Shown: piece by piece, positions 30,959 through 42,811 of the stretch | How the letters are laid out: every line of letters begins with the position of its first letter | How positions within the stretch are numbered: the first letter of the stretch is position 1 | Assembly: GCF_000003195.3 (NCBI RefSeq) | Contig: NC_012875.2 | Span: forward strand, 15,224,387-15,288,386 | Origin: Sorghum bicolor | Taxonomy: Eukaryota > Streptophyta > Magnoliopsida > Poales > Poaceae | DNA: 64,000 bases | Direction: 5' to 3' | The notes under the pieces: generated by a model | Seen by the model: only the letters and a program-made list of their open reading frames with translations | The model's database searches: none | Told to the model about the DNA's origin: nothing | Program-made: the position numbers and the translations under genes

Positions 30959-32029
30959 AATCAACAGAGGCCTAACTACTCAGGTAATTATCAAGGTAAC
31001 AATTCTTACAATAATAATAATAATTTTCCACCTCTGAGAGAGTTATTGTCTAATCAAGGAAAGCTAATGGATAACCTATCTAAGAAATTGGCATCTAATG
31101 ATAAAATGCTAGAAAATATAAATAATAGAATGGATAATTTCTCTACTGCCATCAAGAATCAAATTAGCTTTAATAAAATGATTGAATCTCAGTAAAATCA
31201 AATAGCTGCTGCTGTTCTTGCTACTAACCCCGGTATACCGTAACAACCGGAAGGATTAGAATATGCAAATCTTGTAGACATGTTTGATACAGGTAACTAC
31301 TGGAGTAACCCCGTTGTGGAAGTAACTACTGACCTTCTGCCGGTTAAGAGAGGCGATCCAGGACGTCCCATCATCTCGATCTCCATCGGCCTGGTGGACT
31401 TCCTAGAAGCACTCTGTGACTTTGGCTCTAGCGTCAACATTATGCCTAGGGTACTCTATGAAAAATTCTTTACGCATCCTTTATTAGAAACAACCATGTG
31501 TTTGCAGCTTGCAGATCGGACGCTAAGTTTCCCAAAGGGAATATTGAAGAACCTCTGTGTCTGAGTTGGTACCTTGTACACCCCAGCAGACTTCGTGGTG
31601 ATAGAGACCGGTTCTGATGAGAGGGCACCCGTCATATTGGGGAGGCCATTCCTGAACACCTCGGGAGCTGTCATCTACGCTAGTGCTGCCAAGATCAATT
31701 TCTACATCAAGGGGAAGAAGAAGACGTTTTCCTTCAAGAACAAGACTGCACAAATCCCAGAGCAATCCCGACATGAACCAAGTAAGAGGACCAACAGGAG
31801 GAACAGGAACAACCATGTGTGGACCGAGTCAGCTAAGATGGTCACTGCAGTTCAAGGAGGTCAAGATCATCGACTTAAGTCACCGTTTCTGACCAAGAAG
31901 GACGACCCAGGTATGCCAAGCATCCAGTGCTCCATTAATGGATACAACTCCTACAAGACGCTTTGCAACACCGGGTCCGGCGTCAACATAATGACCGCAG
32001 TCACCTATTAGCTTCTGTCCGGAACCATG
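30959..32029 (+). pseudogene. pro: ATH-5 protease region with stops, interrupted by ATH-6
   Basis: After the gag TGA the same frame continues with Asn-rich then coiled sequence and stops near 31195 (TAA), 31243 (TAA) and 31562 (TGA). A retropepsin-like unit has LCDFGSSVNIMPRVLYEKF and, later, RAPVILGRPFLNTSGAVIY. A second similar unit starts LCNTGSGVNIMTAVTY near 31963-32010 and is cut by ATH-6; its end is at 57173-57708. Confidence 0.8.
32025..32029. repeat. Left target duplication of ATH-6 (ccatg)
   Basis: Matches ccatg at 57173-57177. ATH-9 has a single copy at the same gene position (63105-63109, minus). Confidence 0.92.
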
Positions 32030-33246
32030 TGTTGACGGTTCTTAAGTATCAATTTTAATTATCAAATAAACAAGAGAAAGGACCAATATACAAACAACTC
32101 CTAGAATTAGGGTTTGATCTGACAGAATTCCACGAGTTTTGTTGTTTATCTGTTTCTGCAGGGGGTTATCAGGAAATAAGGAAGAAAGGCCCACATGTCG
32201 GGATTACATAGAGATATTAACACAACGCGCAATTTTCTACCATCTAGAAGACTCCAGAAGCCACGGGAACGAACGGAAAGGCGATCGGGCCCGAGGGCAG
32301 GGCGCCCGCCCTCCCCCCTAGGGCCCCCGCCCAGGTGTTGTGGCCAATCATGTTCAACTTCGTGGATCATGCTCCACCGACCTAAAGGATCAAGGATAAC
32401 CGTTCAATCAATGTCGGTTTGATCCAACAGCCCACGTTCACCTGAGGGGACTATATAAGCAGACCCCCTGGCCCCTGGAGGAGAACAAGTTCATCATAGA
32501 GTTGAGAGGTGCCCTCGAAGGATAACCTTTCCTCTACATAGACTTAGGGCTTAGCATCCAATGTGAGAGTAGACTAGATCTACTAGATTGAGAGAGATAG
32601 AGTGGAGGTGTAGATCGGAGGAAGCTCGGCCTGTCAGTGTCTACTCCGAGGTTGTACCTGCAGGATCAAGTTCTCCTAACCCAAAGCTTGTTCCTAGGAT
32701 TCTTCAGTATTTCGACTTCTAAATACTAGTAAGTTATTGTTTTATTGTTCTTTGGTTTATGAGTTTTGCTTTAATCTCTTCGCGTAGAGTTTAGAGTAAT
32801 CATCTCTAGCGTAGACGTGGTGTTTAGGCTAGGATACTCATAGATATCCCCTGACTAGCTGGACCGTGGTAATAGCGAGGAACATGACATTTCCAAGTTA
32901 CCTTTGCAGCCCATATCCCGTTAGTAGGATCGATAGGGTTTATAGGTGCGGGTTGAACATCCTCTGTGGTGTCTAGATTCCGTGAGCCTCCCCAACAGAA
33001 CAGTAGATTATCCTTACAAAGGTTAGAACGAGATTACGGTTGTAGTCTTCTCTATACATCGCTCACATCGAGAAACATTCTTTGTAGCCTAAAGGTTAGT
33101 AGTAATAGACTAGGTTAGTCAGATGCACTCTTTCTCCTAGTGGTAAAAATATAAATACAATACTCTGGATAACATCCCGGGTGAAGTGCTCACCGATATC
33201 CGTGCGATTGTGGATCAATTCCTTATTGCGTTCCCAAATATCAACA
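32030..33246 (+). repeat. ATH-6 5' LTR, 1217 bp
   Basis: TGTTGACGGTTCTTAAG... to ...AAATATCAACA. TATA box TATATAAG at 32452-32459 and GGGCGCCCGCCC near 32302. Confidence 0.93.
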
Positions 33247-33254
33247 AACATTTC

Positions 33255-33272
33255 TCGCGCCGTTGCCGGGGA
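33255..33272 (+). other. ATH-6 primer binding site (tRNA-Asp type, one mismatch)
   Basis: TCGCGCCGTTGCCGGGGA; the second base differs from the exact TGG of related elements. Confidence 0.75.
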
Positions 33273-33374
33273 GAAAGACGGATTGCTGAGATAACCTTGA
33301 GTCTTACTACTAGCTTGTATCTATACTTTTTTCTTTTCTTATCTTTTTATATTCTTTATTTATTTTCTTACCTT

Positions 33375-34135
33375 ATGGAAAACCAAGATTCTAAATCAAT
33401 CTATCAATTTGCAACACCTTCGGAAACTGACCTTTTACCATGGGAGTCATCATAGCCTATCCAAACATCCCAGTATAGGTTAAGTTCCAGGTTGAGTGCC
33501 ATGATTCAAAACCTATCTTTTTCAGGAAAGGAAGACGAAAACCCTTACCTTCATATTAGAGATTTTGAGCAAACATGTGATTGTCTTTGCATTGAAGGCA
33601 TTTTTGATAAAACTTTACGTTGGAAGCTTTTTCCTTTTTCTTTAAGGGGAGAAGCTAGACAATGGTATAATTAGAAGGTAAGTCAACAACAAGGTGAATG
33701 GGGAGTTTTACGAGCCAACTTTTGTCTAGATTTTTATTCCCTCGACCGTATCGGCGACCTTAGACTCGAAGTCCTATCTTTTAAACAAAAAGATAATGAA
33801 ACTTTGGGAAAATCCTAGAAACGTTTTTCTCATCTTTTAGAATCTGGTCCAAACCTTAATCTTGAAGACCCTGTTCTTTTATTTCACTTTTTTTGAGGTC
33901 TTCAGAAAGATCATAAACAAATGCTACATACAATGTCTAGAGGTTCTTTCTTTCGCATCCCTACTGATGACGCTAGAGTGATCCTAGATAGAATCCTAGA
34001 AGATGAGATGGATAATACCCTCCATGATGAAACCCATGAAGCCGAAGTAGACACTCTGCCAACTTCTCCATCTACTTTAGCTATCCCAAGTTCTGAGCCA
34101 CAAAAGGAAAAATTCCACCACCTGATTTCATGCTG
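33375..34135 (+). pseudogene. gag: ATH-6 gag pseudogene
   Basis: MENQDSKSIYQFATPSETDL start, gag core KTLRWKLFPFSLRGEARQWY and RIGDLRLEVLSFKQKDNETL. In-frame stops near 33453 (TAG), 33672 (TAG), 33816 (TAG) and 33893 (TGA). A frameshift near 34115 separates it from the protease frame. The TAG at 33816 is shared with ATH-1. Confidence 0.8.
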
Positions 34136-35248
34136 GATATAGAATCTGATCTTTTTGCCGATTTTGGAAATATTTCAAACTACCATTCTATAGATAGACC
34201 CCAAAACGGCCATTTTAGCATTTGTTTGCCAACTGATCATCAATTGAGAGAGCTTATTGTAGTCATGAGTCGCGAATGGTTGGAGGAGTCAGAGCTTTCC
34301 TCTAAAGTGATCCGTTTGGATACACCTCCTATAACTATACGCTGTGCTTATGATTCTGATCAATTTGATGCTCTCTATAATCCTGTTGTGGGTATCAACA
34401 TCATGTCTGAATCTTTTGCACTTAAATTATTTAAAAATGTGGTCTTAACCCCCACAACAAAGGTCATAAAGGAATCTTCGGGACAATTAGTCCCCAGTCT
34501 TGGAATTATTAATGTCCAACCCCTTATGGTAGAAGGCTCCATGGTTCATTTGAACTTCTATATCTTTGATATATGGGACTTTGACCTATTGATAGGACAA
34601 CCTTTTAGAAGACTCCTTTATGAAGGTCATACTGGAAAGCTACACATTTATTTTGGAAAAACTTTTAAATTTCCAATAACGATTTCTCACTCCTTAAATA
34701 ATAAGGCCGAGTCATATCTTTTGCCTGATCCTATGGTGGAGGTAAAGACTGCATCTCTAGAGCTTTTAGAAGAACCAGACTTAGAAGACGAAGCTCCTTT
34801 CTTCATAGAAGAAGAAGCTGAACCTTCTAAACCTGAACCCTTAGACGAGTTTGCAGAAACGCCTATGCCTCCCATAGAGCTTAAAACTTTACCACACGGT
34901 CTTATCTATGCTTTCCTAAACAATAATCTAGAGTTTCCTGTGATCATTAGTGATAAACTCACTCAGGAGCAAACTCTGCGATTGATGACCATTCTTGAGA
35001 AATGTCGCTCAATTTCTGGCTACTCACTCCAAGATCTTATAGGAATCAGTCCTATGATTGGCACCCATCGTATTCCGACAGATCCTTCTATTTCACCTTC
35101 TCGAGAGCCCCAACGTAGACTTAACAACACGATGAGAGAGGAAGTTAAAAAGGAAGTTATAAAGTTGCTGCATGTAGGGATTATATATCATGTGCCACAC
35201 AGTGAGTGGGTGAGCCCAATCAAATTGTGCCTAAAAAGGGAGGCATGA
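34130..35248 (+). pseudogene. pol: ATH-6 protease to RT N terminus
   Basis: Open for 372 residues: a retropepsin-like region (NPVVGINIMSESFALKLFKN, WDFDLLIGQPFRRLL), an acidic linker (EEEAEPSKPEPLDEF), then the start of RT (ISPMIGTHRIPTDPSISPSR, NNTMREEVKKEVIKLLHVGI). A frameshift at about 35215-35245 passes the reading to the next frame. It shows the uninterrupted target of TAT-a near 34897. Confidence 0.8.
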
Positions 35249-35752
35249 CTGTTGTTACGAATGAAAAGAACGAGCTAATTCCGCAACACACCGTCATAGG
35301 GTGGCGGATGTGCATAGACTATAGAAAACTGAATAAAGCCACAAGAAAGGATCATTTTCCTTTACCTTTCATAGATGAGATGCTAGAGCGATTAGCGAAC
35401 CATTCGTTCTTCTGTTTCTTAGATGGATATTCAAGGTATCCCCAGATCCTGATCCATCCCGATGATCAAAGCAAAACACCTTTTACATGCCCATATTTAA
35501 CTTATGCTTACTGTAGAATGTCTTTTGGGTTATGTAATGCACCAGCTTCTTTTCAAAGATGCATGATGTCTATATTTTCTGATATGATTGAAGAGATTAT
35601 GGAAGTTTTCATGGATGATTTCTCTGTTTATGGAAAAACTTTTGATAGTTGTCTTGAAAACTTAGACAAGGTTTTGCAAAGATGTGAAGAAAAGCACTTA
35701 GTCCTTAATTGGGAAAATGTCATTTTATGGTTAGGGAAGGAATAGTGCTGGG
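35206..35752 (+). pseudogene. pol: ATH-6 RT, truncated by ATH-7
   Basis: RT motifs in order: MCIDYRKLNKATRKDHFPLP, FLDGYSRYPQILI, CRMSFGLCNAPASFQRCMMS and the catalytic FMDDFSVYG, which is the Athila-lineage version. It ends at HLVLNWENV..., where the ATH-7 LTR begins. A 1-bp disturbance near 35720 precedes the break. Confidence 0.88.
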
Positions 35753-37071
35753 TGTTGACGGTCCTTAAGTACCAAATATAATCATCAAATAAATAAAGAA
35801 AAGGATCCAAATGCAACCAACACCCAGACTTAGGGTTTTATCTGACAGAATTCCACAAGTTTTGGTGTTTGTCTATTTCTGCAGGGGGTTATCAGGAAAT
35901 ATGGAGGAAAGGCCCACACGTCGGGTTTACATAGAGATTTTAACGTGCCGCGCAATTTTCTATCATCTAGAAGACTAAAGAAGCCACGGGAACAAAGCGG
36001 AAGCCGAGAGGGCCCAGGGACAGGGCGCCCGCCCACCTATTTTGGCCAATCACGTTCAACTTCGCGGATTACGCTCCACCGACCTAAGGGATCAAGAATA
36101 ACCGTTCAATCAATATCGGTTTGATCCGACGGCCCAGATTCACTTGTGGGGACTATATAACCAGACCCCTTGGCCCCTAGAGGAGGCACCCCTTGATCAT
36201 TATTCATTATTCATAGACAGAGCAAAAGCTAGGGTTTCGAGATGAGAGCTCTCCTCTCTTCTCTAAACTAGAGTAGATCTAGATAGTACCGAGATGGAGA
36301 GCGAAGGAGGATTAGAGGAGAGGCTGGCCTGTCGGTTCTTCCTCCAGTTGTACTTCGCCAAGATCAAGCTCTAATCAAGCTTGCTCATGGGATGACTCTG
36401 GTAATCTACTTCTAAGTCATTATGCAATTACTAATCATGTATGTTCTGGTTCACAACTCTTTTGAGTACTTTAATCTATAGGACGCTATAGGTGAGAGTT
36501 GTAGTATAGGTGTAAGCGTGGTGCTTAGACCTAGATTACTTGTGGATATCCCCTGTATAGCTGGATCGTGTGGTAGGCCGCGTAGGTGACAGTTACGTTG
36601 GTCCCCTATAGTCCACCTCTTGTTAGCAGGACGGGTAGGGTTTATCGACCTATGGATAAGCGTCCTTTGTGGTGTATTTTTATCACGTGGTTCGTCCCAG
36701 ACATAGACATACCCCTTTGAAGTAGAGAAACCATAGTTATCCTCTCTGTTCTCCTACCAACGCCCATATATTAGATTGCTCTACTCTCTATTCCCATATT
36801 ATCACCCATTGTTATGTTACCTTTAGTATTGTTCTTATTCAATTCTACCATCTTTCCTATTTACACCTATCTATCTATCTAGGTTAAGTTAGAGCGTAGA
36901 TCAGTTCTCCCGTTTCCCTGTGGATACGATAAAACCTTTAATCGGGTAAAAGCTACAACGGTATCCGTGCGCTTGCGGATTTATCTGTGTGCGTATAAAT
37001 ACCATAGTACACTCTAGTGCCATGCTGGGGATGACAACCTAGTATTCAAGTGGTGTTAGCAAGTGTCAACA
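35753..37071 (+). repeat. ATH-7 5' LTR, 1319 bp
   Basis: TGTTGACGGTCC... to ...AAGTGTCAACA; TATA box at 36154-36160. Very similar to the ATH-4 LTR but with only one of the paired GC-rich motifs. Confidence 0.92.
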
Positions 37072-37079
37072 AGAATTTT

Positions 37080-37097
37080 TGGCGCCGTTGCCGGGGA
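37080..37097 (+). other. ATH-7 primer binding site (tRNA-Asp type)
   Basis: TGGCGCCGTTGCCGGGGA, exact, 8 bases inside the LTR. Confidence 0.88.
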
Positions 37098-37265
37098 GAC
37101 GGTTGCTGAGTTGACTACGAACTAGCTTAATCATTTTCTAAATAAATAAATAAATATATATATACATACATATATAAATATACTTTTCCTTTTATCTTTT
37201 TCCTTATCTCTGCTATTCTTTCTTCTTATCTAATCCTTGATTTCTGGTCTATCGTGAATGCAAAC

Positions 37266-38629
37266 ATGTCTATCTAACAGTTTCATAGACCTACGGGCAC
37301 ACATCTCGAACCACCAAAGTCTTCAAAGCCTATCATCGCATCTAGTTTTGAGATAGACACTGAATACATAGAATTTGTTCAAAAACAACTTTTCTGAGGA
37401 GGTGAAGAAAACCTTACACACACCTAAGAGAGTTTTATCGAGTCTGTGACCTCCTTCGCATAGAAGGCATGTCCGATGAGACCCTTAAATAGAAGCTCTT
37501 TCCGTTCTCTTTAACAGGAAAAGCTAGACATTGGTACAAACTCAAAGTAGGGAGTGTTCATAGAGATTGGAAGGAGTTATATAATAGTTTTCTTTTAAAA
37601 TATTTTCCAATCTCCAAAGTGGCGGAACTTCAGCGTGAGATTATTTCTTTTAGACAACTGGAAGAAGAATCTCTTGGCAAATCATGGGACCGCTTTATTA
37701 ATCTTACTCTCACTGGCCCAAAGCTTTCTATTCCAGAAGAAGTTCTTCTAATTCACTTTTTCGAGGGCCTTAGTAGGGAAAATAAGTAAACCTTGAATAC
37801 AGCCTCTAGAGGATCCTTCTATCACTTACCTGCTAGTGAAGCTAGAGATTTAATTGATTCATTGAGTGGAAAGTTTCCTAGCATTTATATCCCTGAGAAA
37901 GAAAAAGAACTAGTTCCTAGACAAGAAGAAGAAGTTTCGATAGCCAGATCACAACCACTTCAATTCCAAACTTTAGCTATCGATCCTAAACCATCAATAC
38001 CCCGAAATTCTCCAAGGGAGGAAGGAATTCCGACCTTAAATCTTTCAGATACTGATGGTTTAGACTTCTGGTTCCATAAGAGACCTTCAAGCAGGGATAA
38101 TTCAAATCCTTGCAATAATGTTTGTCTTAGAGAATGTTCTGGTTCCTATTATGAAGAAGTCGAGGATGACATATCAAGTAATGCCATAGAAGGAGAGCTA
38201 AGCCATAGAGAAGATTCTATCATCTCCCCTGTCTTAATCACAAGTTCTAAATGGCTAGAATGTGTAGAATGGATGGATAAGGAAGAAGCCTTAATGGATT
38301 CTGACTTTGGCTCAATTTCAAATGGTGAGTTCTTGACTCCCTTTGAAGATGAGATTCATCCAACTACAGAAGAGGACATAGGTGAGACCAATCCAGGACA
38401 AACTCCAAACCTTCAGATTAGAGACAAAGATAACATTAATGAGCATGGAATTTATTTCATAGCCACTTTATTTACTCCATGCTCATATGTAACATCTTCC
38501 CAATCTATTGGTCTCTCCAACATCACCATATTTGAGATCTCGAACCCCCTCTTCCTTTCTATTTATAAAAACTTTAAAAGGGCGGTTGTCGATGCATATG
38601 TCTATAATAAATATTGCAGATCTCGTTGA
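37266..38629 (+). pseudogene. gag: ATH-7 gag pseudogene
   Basis: Starts MSI and hits TAA at codon 4; further stops and a frameshift near 37395-37500 and a TAA near 37788. The last 278 codons (37793-38629) are open: NTASRGSFYHLPASEARDLI to NKYCRSR. The C-terminal part is acidic and ends with INEHGIYFIATLFTPCSYVT, also kept in ATH-3. No zinc knuckle or protease follows. Confidence 0.8.
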
Positions 38630-39038
38630 GTTGATCTTCATATAGGTCAGCGTTGGAAGGGAAACCACTTCGCCGACATAAATCGATGGTTTCCCAAGGA
38701 CAAGCTTTGTGTCCTAAAATAAGCACTGATCAGATCGTAACATGAGCTTTTAATTATTTACAACATTACCTTGTGTATTGAGCATATAAGGATAATTGTA
38801 AAAATATTCCTTTGGGTATTCTTGTCACTAACCTTTCCAGGACTGGAGCAAGAAGATCGGATGAATGACAAGCACAAGGTATGTCCAACCAATCATCATG
38901 CAACACTGAATTAAATTCATCCAAACTTAAATTCTGCAAAATTCAAGCTTGGGGGAGTACTTTACATAAAAACATCCTTTGCTATGTTGCTATGCTGGTT
39001 GTCCCTACCTTTGAGACATGCTCAATTTGTTTAATACT
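38630..39038 (+). other. ATH-7 post-gag non-coding region
   Basis: No gene; purine tract AGCTTGGGGGAGTA at 38946-38959. It ends at the TAT-d insertion. Confidence 0.6.
39034..39038. repeat. Left target duplication of TAT-d (atact)
   Basis: Matches atact at 50355-50359. Confidence 0.93.
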
Positions 39039-39734
39039 TGTTGATGCAAAAGCTGATCTGCAAACATAAAGGGCTAATACCCGATTTAAACGTTAGGCCG
39101 TGCCAGCCGATTTGACCTTACTATCGGCAAAGGTGGTAACTCGAATACTTTGGTCCCGACAACAGCGATGCGCCCGGATGTCACGGCCAAGAGGTATTCA
39201 CACGGAACTTGAGAATACGCCGAGCTTAAGTCGACGAACTCCTAAGAACTCGTAAGGAAAAAGGAAAATATGACGAAGTCGTCGAAAAAGTAGATGCTGG
39301 AATATGAGTAAAAACTTGTGTTTGATTGATTGATAGATGTCTCTTTACAAAGCCTCAGGGTCTACATTTATACCCTGCTCGCAGAGCTACAACCAGACAT
39401 GACTAGAATTTGAATTCCAAATTAAACAGAATCTGTTATACGAAACGATCTAAATAACTAAGGAAAACATAAAACTATCCTCCCGTGACAAACTGGAACA
39501 CCTCCACAAGCCGATCGGCAACCTTCAGGTTCTTCCTCTGCATCATCGGCAGACTCCCTTGTTGTAGCCATCGGCACAGACACATCAGCACCTATGGACT
39601 TGGTCACGTTCAACCGTCCCTCCATCGGCAACCATCCTCATCGGCAACTTATCCTGTAGACCAAGCACTGCCGTCTTGTCTTGCCGACCTGCACTCTACC
39701 GATCACGGACACGTGCCCAAAAACGGTGTCAACA
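39039..39734 (-). repeat. TAT-d 3' LTR, 696 bp
   Basis: Plus-strand reading TGTTGATGCAAAAG... to ...GGTGTCAACA, followed by the purine-rich tract on the minus strand (plus CATGCCCCCAATTTT). Confidence 0.94.
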
Positions 39735-39921
39735 CATGCCCCCAATTTTGGAGTATGAAATCATTAATGCTCCAAAATTCTTTGCAGTAATGATGCCTTT
39801 CCGCAATTAATTCTCCCAATTTGATAACCAACAGCCTTAATCTGAACAGCCCTGACCCGATTCTCCCGCAGATCCCTCGAAATCCTCAAACTTCCAAACG
39901 GACATCTCCACTTTATTCGTC

Positions 39922-40062
39922 CATCGGCAATGTTACCGTTACAGAGACCTGCCGATGGACTGACCAGGACGTTCCGCTCAGTAAAGTATCTTATCCTCCC
40001 AAACGGATATCCCCACTTTATCCATTCATCGGCAATATGACCGTTACAAGGCGCTGCCGATG
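39922..40062. promoter_or_regulatory. Two 36-bp palindromic modules of TAT-d (39922-39957, 40027-40062)
   Basis: Each reads CATCGGCA-N5-ACCGTTA-N8-TGCCGATG, the exact reverse complement layout of the TAT-a modules. They lie about 177-317 bp upstream of the PMD-gene TATA box at 40239-40246. Confidence 0.7.
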
Positions 40063-40238
40063 GACCGATGAGGAAATCTCGCACAGTAAAATATCTCCAG
40101 ATCACGACCGCTTCCTGTCAAATCACCTGCGCAATCCCTTGATTACCGTGCGAACAGTTACCATATCTTCCTGAGTATCCTCGGATTTCACGGGTACGGC
40201 GAAGTGATAAGTCGGATTTACCCTTGCCCATTTTGTCC

Positions 40239-40246
40239 TATAAATA
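40239..40246 (+). promoter_or_regulatory. TATA box of TAT-d PMD pseudogene
   Basis: CCTATAAATAG, 150 bp before the ATG, same context as in TAT-a and TAT-e. Confidence 0.7.
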
Positions 40247-40396
40247 GTCCCTTCTCGGGTACTCCTTCTCCATCGCATCATTCCACAGTTCCAACTCCAC
40301 CTCCCTGGCGGCGGCGCAGTTCGAGAGCCTCAAGAACTCCAACGAAACCCCTGCCTCACCAACCTTGAAGCTTTCGATCATCCTTTCTGTGAGGAG

Positions 40397-42795
40397 ATGG
40401 CCATCAACTTCACCGTTCCCGAGGTTAGTTCTTCACCCTACCTCTTGTTCTTTTATCATATCCCTGTTCATCCGCGATTTATTTTACTGAACATTTTTTC
40501 TTTTTCTCCTTTTTTTTTGTTCTCCTTTTACCTTCAAAACCATTAGGATCTGTCCAATAAAATTGTCATCCCTACCGAGCAGCCACACCTCCAATGTCTT
40601 GGTCCGTTAGGGGATCTAGATCCCACCGATCTTATCAATGCAGAAACAAACAGAATTCCTTTTAGAGCTGAAAATTTCTCTCTAGAGCTGTGGAATGATA
40701 CCTTCCGTTCTTGGCCCAGTCCTACCGTGGGATGGAAGGATTGGTTTTTGAGAGCCAGCCACTCAAACGAAGTCCAGTGGGGTGAGAGAAAACTGGACCA
40801 ATGCATGAGGCTGTCCATTGCCGATATGCATAGGAATGAGTCATTGCTGATAGCTGCATCTTATTTCTGGTCGGACACCATTAATGCCTTTGTCTTTGGT
40901 CACGGCCCCGCTTCCCCTACACTTGCCGATGTGGTCATGCTCACCGGCCTAGATGTATCTTCTACCGATAGCACCCACTTTTTCGATACCAAACCCAGTG
41001 CTAAAGTAGAGACTCATGCCATCGGTGGTTGGTAAGGGTACATCCAAAAATACAAATGAACAGGCCCTGTGAACATCAAGGAACAGACTAGCTTCCTGAA
41101 CATGTGGCTGGACAAATTTGTATTTTGTGGTCGATCGGTAGGACCAACTTCTGTCTACTTAGTAGCAGCAGAAAGATTAGCTAATGGTGGCCGATTTCCC
41201 CTCGGCCGATACCTACTTGGCGCAGCTTACCACCTCCTCCACCATGTAACCAAGAAACTCCTGCTCGGCCAGTCCATCGGCAACTTGGGGGGTCCCTGGT
41301 GGTTTATCAACATGTGGCTTAGCCTCGACATGCACAAGCGTCTCGAGTTTAACCTCTTCGCACAGCGCTTCCCTAGGGATATAGTCGAGGATTATGAACT
41401 GGATGAGGAAGAATCGGCAACCCGCCCTCCTCTAAACTTTGGAAAGGCTATCATAGTTCTGCCTAGTACAGGGGGTAATGCAGACCAGGTCAGCCGATTC
41501 TTCCAAACCCTGTATGAAGGCTTGACCGGAGAGCAGCGAGCATGATTGCCCTATGACGATCCAGACACCATGTTTCCTTTGGTTTTTCACCCGTTCAACG
41601 ATGCTCTCAACAAGGATCATGAAGTGATGATGGCACTGATCACTCCCAGAGCTATACCAGTAAACTTCTTTGGCAGCGGGAAAACCTCCAACCAAACCTA
41701 TGAGTTTTACAACCATCGGCACTAGCTCGTCAATTAGCTTTCGGCCAGCTGCCGATTGCACACTATTATGCCGATGTGATAAAACCCAGGGAAGCCATCA
41801 CTAACCTCCTTGAGTGGATCTGAGTAGCCCAACTGCCATCGAGTGCCGATACAGATGCAGATTTATCAGAGTGGGTCCCGGCCGCCTTTATCACTCAGGT
41901 TTACAAACAATGGTGGGAGGAATGGAAGGAGCATTTGTTCTGCAAATCGGCTCTTACATATCGTGGCATGATTGATCCTCAGTACAAAGTCCCTGATAAT
42001 ACTGTAAGTACTTCCAAACCGATGTCTCAATTCTTTCAATTCTATTTCCATCGATAACTCACTTTCTGTACTATATTGCAGGTTGACAACGTTCCCCCAT
42101 CGGTCAGCAGGAGTGGCAAGCCGATTGACCTTTTCCCATCAGGTCCAATCTCTTCAATCGGCAACAACGCTCCCACTTTGGCTGCCATAATGTACCGAGG
42201 TGTGCGTCTGAAGAAAGTCACCACCAAGCGTCCGAAGACATCTCCATCGGTAGCTGCCTCCACCTTAGCACAGGCCTTCAAGGTAATTATTCGAACTCTT
42301 TCATACCGATCTCATTCTTACATATGTTACACCTGTACTCACAAATTCCCCTCTCTATATCAGCACACCGGCGCATCGGCAAAGACTAGAAGCACAAGTG
42401 CCGATGCCCCCCAGTCCAGTCAGCTGAAGAGAAAAGGTGCCAAGAGTACAAGAGCACAAACAAAGCGCCAGAGAGTAGCAACGCCTCCTCCTCCCCCGGT
42501 ATCTCCAATTCCGGTAGAATCTTCTCCCTCTTCTCCAGAAACACAGACACAGCAAGTACCATCCCCTTCTCAGCTGCAAGAAGCACCACAAATGGAAGAA
42601 CCCCAACCAGAAGAGCCTCAGCCAGAAGTACCTCAGCCGGAAGACACATCGGCTGATGTGGGCAAGCAGACTACTGATCCAGCAGGCTCAATCATATCAT
42701 CGGTAGTTTCCTCAATCCAGACGAGCACTGCACCTCCCCAAGGTGATATACTTCCTATGAAATCATTACCGATGAACTCACTTCCTAAACCCTAA
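40397..42795 (+). pseudogene. TAT-d PMD gene, broken and lacking its last exons
   Basis: Exon 1 40397-40423 (MAINFTVPE), exon 2 40547-42003, exon 3 42082-42282, exon 4 from 42364; splice sites match the TAT-a gene and exon 3 has the same 201-nt length. Exon 2 has stops near 41034 and 41058, a TGA for Trp near 41543, and a net 1-bp deletion near 41715. Exon 4 is Pro/Gln/Glu-rich (QTQQVPSPSQLQEAPQMEEP) and runs into the telomere-like filler, so the coiled-coil end is missing. Confidence 0.82.
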
Positions 42796-42811
42796 ACCCT
42801 AAACTCTAAAA
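42784..42811. repeat. Telomere-like (CCTAAAC)3 filler at a deletion junction
   Basis: Three exact CCTAAAC units plus a degenerate fourth lie between exon 4 of the PMD pseudogene and the truncated pol end of TAT-d. The unit is the plant telomere repeat CCCTAAA in another register. Confidence 0.8.

Larger units (their letters stand above)
28083..32029 (+). mobile_element. ATH-5, left half: LTR, gag and protease part, interrupted by ATH-6
   Basis: The LTR lacks its first bases (microhomology junction with TAT-c). Two primer-site-like sequences, gag (29885-30958) and a protease region with stops follow. At 32029/32030 the protease is interrupted by ATH-6; it resumes at 57173. The element has gag-pro but no RT or integrase. 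Confidence 0.85.
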
